Below the pieces are notes generated by a model. The model had not been told where the DNA came from. It was given only the letters and a program-made list of their open reading frames with translations, and made no database searches. Positions 5,835 to 8,364 of a stretch of 8,364 nucleotides of DNA are shown one piece after another; position 1 is the first letter of the stretch, and every line of letters begins with the position of its first letter. The DNA is from Chloroflexota bacterium (GTDB taxonomy: Bacteria; Chloroflexota; Limnocylindria; QHBO01): assembly GCA_013694795.1 (NCBI GenBank), contig JACDBS010000060.1, positions 1-8,364 on the forward strand. Reading direction: 5' to 3'. The position numbers and the translations under genes are program-made.

Positions 5835-6196
5835 GGGGATGTCAGGTTTCGACAGGGTCCGTGAACCGGGAATCGCAGGTCGAGGTTGCTCGCAGGCCTC
5901 GTAAAAAGCGGGCAATTGCTGTAACTGGCAACGATAGTTACGCCCTCGCTGCTTAGGCAGTGAGCATTGACGTCGTCCATCCTCCCCGGACGGCGAAGAT
6001 GTCATTAGGGGAGGTGCGGCGTCGCCGACTCCGGTGAGCGACGTCAAAGAGCCGAGAGGCACGCCGGATAGCAAGCGAGGCACCCCGCCGGTCGGGGGTC
6101 CGCGGCGCGAAATCGCAAGTTGGCCGGAAATACCTGTAGGAAGTTCTCGGGGATCGTGTTCTGGACGGGGAGTTCGATTCTCCCCCATCTCCACCA
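5835..6196 (+). ncRNA. ssrA: transfer-messenger RNA (tmRNA, 10Sa RNA)
   Basis: tmRNA rescues ribosomes stalled on broken mRNA by acting first as tRNA-Ala and then as mRNA for a degradation tag. The 362-nt one-piece gene begins GGGGATG (5835-5841), which pairs over 7 bp with CATCTCC (6186-6192). It ends with encoded ACCA (6193-6196). The 5' end continues with the typical tmRNA TTTCGACAGGG stretch. The T-arm is GGGGAG-TTCGATT-CTCCCC (6167-6185), a 6-bp stem, one pair longer than the canonical five. The conserved CCTCGTAAAAAGC lies at 5898-5910, upstream of the tag frame. The long middle is expected to fold into pseudoknots, which I did not resolve. SmpB is encoded just upstream. Confidence 0.97.
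5927..5956 (+). CDS. tmRNA proteolysis tag reading frame (GNDSYALAA)
   Basis: Within tmRNA, GGC AAC GAT AGT TAC GCC CTC GCT GCT TAG encodes GNDSYALAA. The Y-A-L-A-A end is the classic ClpXP/FtsH degron and the N-D start resembles that of many bacteria. GGC is inferred as the resume codon by alignment to the conserved upstream GTAAAAAG region, where Escherichia coli uses GCA. The nine-residue tag (Ala from the tRNA part is added first) is short, and the stop is TAG rather than the common TAA. Confidence 0.85.
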   Translation, partial: GNDSYALAA

Positions 6197-6210
6197 TCAC
6201 ACGAACGACC

Positions 6211-6235
6211 AGAGCGGGCCATGGGTCCCGGCTCT
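6211..6235 (+). terminator. GC-rich hairpin downstream of ssrA
   Basis: AGAGC-GGG (6211-6218) pairs with CCC-g-GCTCT (6227-6235) over 8 bp with one bulged G. It lies 14 nt after the CCA end of tmRNA, where a terminator would be expected. No T-tract follows (GAAGTTG), so its action is uncertain. Confidence 0.4.
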
Positions 6236-6273
6236 GAAGTTGTGGGCGTGCGACGCTCGAACGTGCCTGCCTG

Positions 6274-6282
6274 TGCTAACTT
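6274..6282 (+). promoter_or_regulatory. extended -10 element upstream of the four-helix membrane protein
   Basis: TGC-TAACTT at 6274-6282 matches the extended -10 pattern seen before smpB and ssrA. It would give a start near 6289 and a leader of about 41 nt. No convincing -35 is seen. Confidence 0.35.
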
Positions 6283-6329
6283 CCGTCGCGGCCGGGGGCG
6301 TGACTATCACTCGGAGGGCGTGGGTTCGG

Positions 6330-6815
6330 ATGGATTTCTCCAAGCTCGACCAGAACGAGAAGCTGGCCGTCTACGGCGCGAGCGCCGTCGTGCTGGCCGG
6401 CCTGATCAGCACCTGGGGTGGGCTCCTGTGGCTCGCGATCCTGGCGGCGGTCGGCATGCTGGCGGTCGTCCTGCTTCCTCAGATCTCGAACGGAACCTCG
6501 CTTCCCGGATCGCAGGGGACGCTGATGGCGGCTCTCGGATTCGTGGCGCTCGGCGCGGGACTGATCGAGGTGCTTCGGTACCTCGGCTTCATCGGCTCCA
6601 CCCTCGGGTCGCTGAATACGATCGCGTTCATCGTCGCCGTCATCGGCGCCGCGATCATGGCCTACGCCGGCTGGCGGGAGATCCAGATGGAGGGCGGCAA
6701 ATGGGTGTTCGGCAGGCGCGCCGGCGCTGCCTCGGCACCGGCGCCCGCCTCCCGGGCCGAGTCTGCGAACCCGCCTCCGTCGGACGTTGACGAGCATCGA
6801 TCGCCCGAGGCCTGA
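6330..6815 (+). CDS. four-helix membrane protein of unknown function, 161 aa
   Basis: The protein starts MDFSKLDQNEK and has four hydrophobic segments at about 12-28, 31-50, 64-84 and 94-114. A WREIQMEGGKWVFGRR stretch (115-130) follows, then a disordered Ala/Pro/Ser-rich acidic tail. Both termini are predicted to be cytoplasmic because of the charged, basic flanks. I do not recognise a family or function. ATG 6330 was chosen because it opens the soluble N-terminus before the first helix; GGAGG at 6313-6317 is a rather distant Shine-Dalgarno (12 nt). The frame extends upstream to 6120 inside the tmRNA gene, which is not coding. It converges with the gene ending at 6844, 28 nt away, with no clear terminator between. 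Confidence 0.8.
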   Translation: MDFSKLDQNEKLAVYGASAVVLAGLISTWGGLLWLAILAAVGMLAVVLLPQISNGTSLPGSQGTLMAALGFVALGAGLIEVLRYLGFIGSTLGSLNTIAFIVAVIGAAIMAYAGWREIQMEGGKWVFGRRAGAASAPAPASRAESANPPPSDVDEHRSPEA

Positions 6816-6843
6816 GCCTTCCGCCCAGCTCCTGGCTCCTGGC

Positions 6844-7263
6844 TCAAGCGCCGATGAGCCTTGCCGCACGGCGCGTCAGTCGCGCGATCGGCTCCTCGCC
6901 TTCGGTCAGGCATCGGTTGAGGCGGCCAAGGACGACGTCGGTCGCCAGACCATCGTCCACGGCGTCGACCGCCTCACGCAGCAGTCGGCGCCTTTCCTCG
7001 TCGTGCTCGAGCTCGGAGAGAGAGCGCACGAGCGCGCCGATGTCGCCATGCGTGGCGGCTAGCTCCTCGGGCGGCGCCACCAGCGCGTCCTCGAAATAGG
7101 CGATGGCCAGGGAGAGCAGGTCGTCGGGATCGGCCGGCGATCTGCGCGTCCCGGCCGCCGTTCCACCGACCACCAGGGCGTAGGCGTCCTCGAGTTCCGG
7201 TGCAAAGCCGACCCACGGACCCTCGTCACCGAGGCGCCCGACCGCGCAGGCCGGCGTGCTCAC
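6844..7263 (-). CDS. hypothetical protein downstream of jag, 139 aa
   Basis: Read on the - strand from GTG (7263-7261) to TGA (6846-6844). The predicted protein is soluble, acidic and mostly helical, with a charged helical stretch at about 77-137 (SLSELEHDEERRRLLREAV) and a basic end (RLTRRAARL). No signal peptide, membrane segment or known motif is seen, and I do not recognise the family. GTG is the only usual start between the jag stop and the body of the protein; GAAAG about 7 nt upstream is a weak Shine-Dalgarno. It begins 36 nt after jag, in the same frame as jag, so it is probably in the yidC-jag operon. Confidence 0.65.
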   Translation of the reverse strand: MSTPACAVGRLGDEGPWVGFAPELEDAYALVVGGTAAGTRRSPADPDDLLSLAIAYFEDALVAPPEELAATHGDIGALVRSLSELEHDEERRRLLREAVDAVDDGLATDVVLGRLNRCLTEGEEPIARLTRRAARLIGA

Positions 7264-7299
7264 GCGCGTGCTTTCGACGAGGGCCGTCGCGCGTGCCGT

Positions 7300-8301
7300 C
7301 TACTCCTGATCCCTGCTGGCCGGCAGGACCACGATTCGGCGGTTGGGCTCGACGCCGACGCTCTGCGTGCGGACCTTCGGATTCTCGAGCAGGGCCATGT
7401 GCACGATGCGGCGCTCGACCGCGGGCATCGCCTCGAGCTGAATGATCTTCCCACTCTGCACGACGCGCTTGGCGGCACGGTCAGCCACATCGCGCAACTG
7501 CTCCTCGCGCCGGCCGCGGTAGTTCTCGACATCGATAGCGATGCGGTGGTGCTGGCCCTCGCGCCGCCCGACGATCAGGTTGACGATGTGCTGGAGGCTC
7601 GCCAGCTTCTCGCCGCGGCGACCGATGAGCGCACCGAGGTCGTCGCCCTTCACATTCAACCGCGTTGTCTCCCCGCCGCTGGCGACCTCGACGGTGCCGG
7701 CCAGGCCCATCAGCCCCAACATCTCGGTCAGGACCGTCGTGGCTGTGTCGAGGGTCGAGCGCTCCTCATCGGAGAGCTCCTCGACTGGCTTGCCTGAGAC
7801 GAAGGGCGTGGGCTCACGGTTGGGCCAATCCGTTCGCGGCTCGCGTGGCGGCCGATCGCCCCGTGGCTCACGGGCGGCCTGATCGCGGTCGCGCTCTCGA
7901 CCATTCCTACCACGACCGCCACGACCGCGGCCGCCACGGGTGCGGTGGCTGGTTTCGGCAAGCGCCGGCTCGGCGACCTGGTCGTCGGGGCGATCCGCAA
8001 GGGGCTCGGCGACGCTTGGCTCCGCAGTAGGCTCATCGCGTACCTCGGGCGCATCTCGGGCCGCGGCCTCTGGAGCCGCGTCCATCTCGGGTGCGGGAGC
8101 GGCGCGCACCGTGTCAGCGCTCGCCACGGCGGACTTCGGCGCGGCCAGAATCCGCGCCTCCTCGGCCCCGACGCCCAGCACACCTCGGCTGCCCTGGGCA
8201 AGGATCTCGATGTCGAGCTCGCTCAGGTCCGAGCTGAACTCGGCCATCGCGGTGCGGATCGCCTCTTCTACGTTCTTGCCGGTGAATTCTCTGAAGGTCA
8301 T
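7300..8301 (-). CDS. jag: RNA-binding protein Jag/KhpB (Jag_N, KH and R3H domains)
   Basis: Jag (KhpB, EloR) is a cytoplasmic single-strand RNA-binding protein that, usually with KhpA, affects cell elongation and division and is commonly encoded after yidC. The 333-residue protein has the Jag_N domain (1-53), a long disordered linker (54-175), a KH domain (about 183-258) with the GxxG loop IGRRG (226-230), and an R3H domain (about 264-331) with Arg297 and His301 in RRIVH. The linker is first Ala/Pro/acidic, then strongly RGG-like (GGRGRGGRGRNGRERDRD, about 123-140). ATG at 8301-8299 overlaps the yidC stop as ATGA. This start gives an intact Jag_N (MTFREFTGKNVEEAI), and GAAAGAG just before it may serve as a weak Shine-Dalgarno. 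Length exceeds many Jag proteins because of the linker. Confidence 0.95.
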   Translation of the reverse strand: MTFREFTGKNVEEAIRTAMAEFSSDLSELDIEILAQGSRGVLGVGAEEARILAAPKSAVASADTVRAAPAPEMDAAPEAAARDAPEVRDEPTAEPSVAEPLADRPDDQVAEPALAETSHRTRGGRGRGGRGRNGRERDRDQAAREPRGDRPPREPRTDWPNREPTPFVSGKPVEELSDEERSTLDTATTVLTEMLGLMGLAGTVEVASGGETTRLNVKGDDLGALIGRRGEKLASLQHIVNLIVGRREGQHHRIAIDVENYRGRREEQLRDVADRAAKRVVQSGKIIQLEAMPAVERRIVHMALLENPKVRTQSVGVEPNRRIVVLPASRDQE

Positions 8302-8364
8302 CTCTTTCGTCCTCGTCTCTTGGCGTTGCCCTGCCTTCGGTTCGCGGGCCGCGGGTTATTGCGG
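8298..8364 (-). CDS. yidC: YidC membrane protein insertase, C-terminal tail (partial)
   Basis: On the - strand a frame open from the window edge ends with TGA at 8300-8298. It encodes RNNPRPANRRQGNAKRRGRKR, a highly basic tail as found at the cytoplasmic C-terminus of YidC/OxaA proteins, where it contacts the ribosome. Identity rests on this basic tail and on position: yidC immediately precedes jag in many bacteria. The stop overlaps the jag start as ATGA, so translation is probably coupled. Only about 21 residues are visible, so another basic protein cannot be excluded. Confidence 0.75.
   Translation of the reverse strand, partial: RNNPRPANRRQGNAKRRGRKR

Noticed and set aside
5634..6222. 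- strand frames across ssrA
   Set aside because: They are antisense to a structured RNA gene and have no recognisable domain.
6120..6329. upstream extension of the membrane-protein frame into ssrA
   Set aside because: The sequence there is the tmRNA 3' part; the protein character begins at ATG 6330.
6826..6844. short direct repeat CTCCTGG between the convergent genes
   Set aside because: Two tandem 7-nt copies in a 28-nt gap are too short to mean more than chance slippage, and they form no terminator stem.
7399..8030. + strand frames antisense to jag
   Set aside because: They mirror the KH/R3H and RGG-linker codons; the - strand gene is certain.

Overview
The window reads as a chromosomal segment of a high-GC bacterium. 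It carries a conserved cell-envelope and translation-termination cluster: the 3' end of secA, then prfB, ftsE, ftsX, ctpA, smpB and the tmRNA gene ssrA on the + strand. The 3' end of yidC, jag and a hypothetical gene converge on it from the right on the - strand. Gene order, high GC, Arg-rich proteins, TG-N-TAnnnT promoter elements and scarce Shine-Dalgarno sequences suggest Chloroflexota (perhaps a Limnocylindria/Ellin6529-like lineage). The programmed frameshift in prfB argues against typical Actinobacteria. This placement is inference, not something the sequence proves.

Left part (1-1843): SecA ends in a zinc-binding SEC-C tail. Next come a small single-pass membrane protein on the - strand and a 59-residue protein with eight cysteines arranged as a duplicated CX3CX2C motif. 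The cysteine-rich frame overlaps the start of prfB. RF2 begins at a TTG, and its reading frame is interrupted by CTT TGA C, the classic autoregulatory +1 frameshift site.

Middle part (1889-5602): ftsE and ftsX lie 4 nt apart and encode the divisome ABC complex that controls peptidoglycan hydrolases. ctpA encodes a membrane-anchored PDZ/S41 processing protease and probably has its own near-leaderless promoter. Between ctpA and smpB lies an unusual 180-nt leader. It has an extended -10 promoter overlapping the ctpA stop codon, a 10-nt perfect Shine-Dalgarno match, a 13-codon ORF, two hairpins with complementary loops and an 11-bp terminator-like hairpin. This is the best candidate in the window for an undescribed regulatory element, since smpB has no other visible promoter.

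Right part (5787-8364): ssrA has a well-formed promoter and encodes the degradation tag GNDSYALAA. It is followed by a four-helix membrane protein of unknown function. On the opposite strand, yidC and jag overlap by ATGA, and a 139-residue hypothetical gene follows jag.

Functionally, RF2 (termination at UGA/UAA) and SmpB with tmRNA (rescue of stalled ribosomes) sit with SecA/YidC (protein export and insertion), FtsEX and CtpA (envelope remodelling) and Jag/KhpB (RNA binding). No mobile elements, CRISPR arrays, tRNAs or rRNAs were seen.
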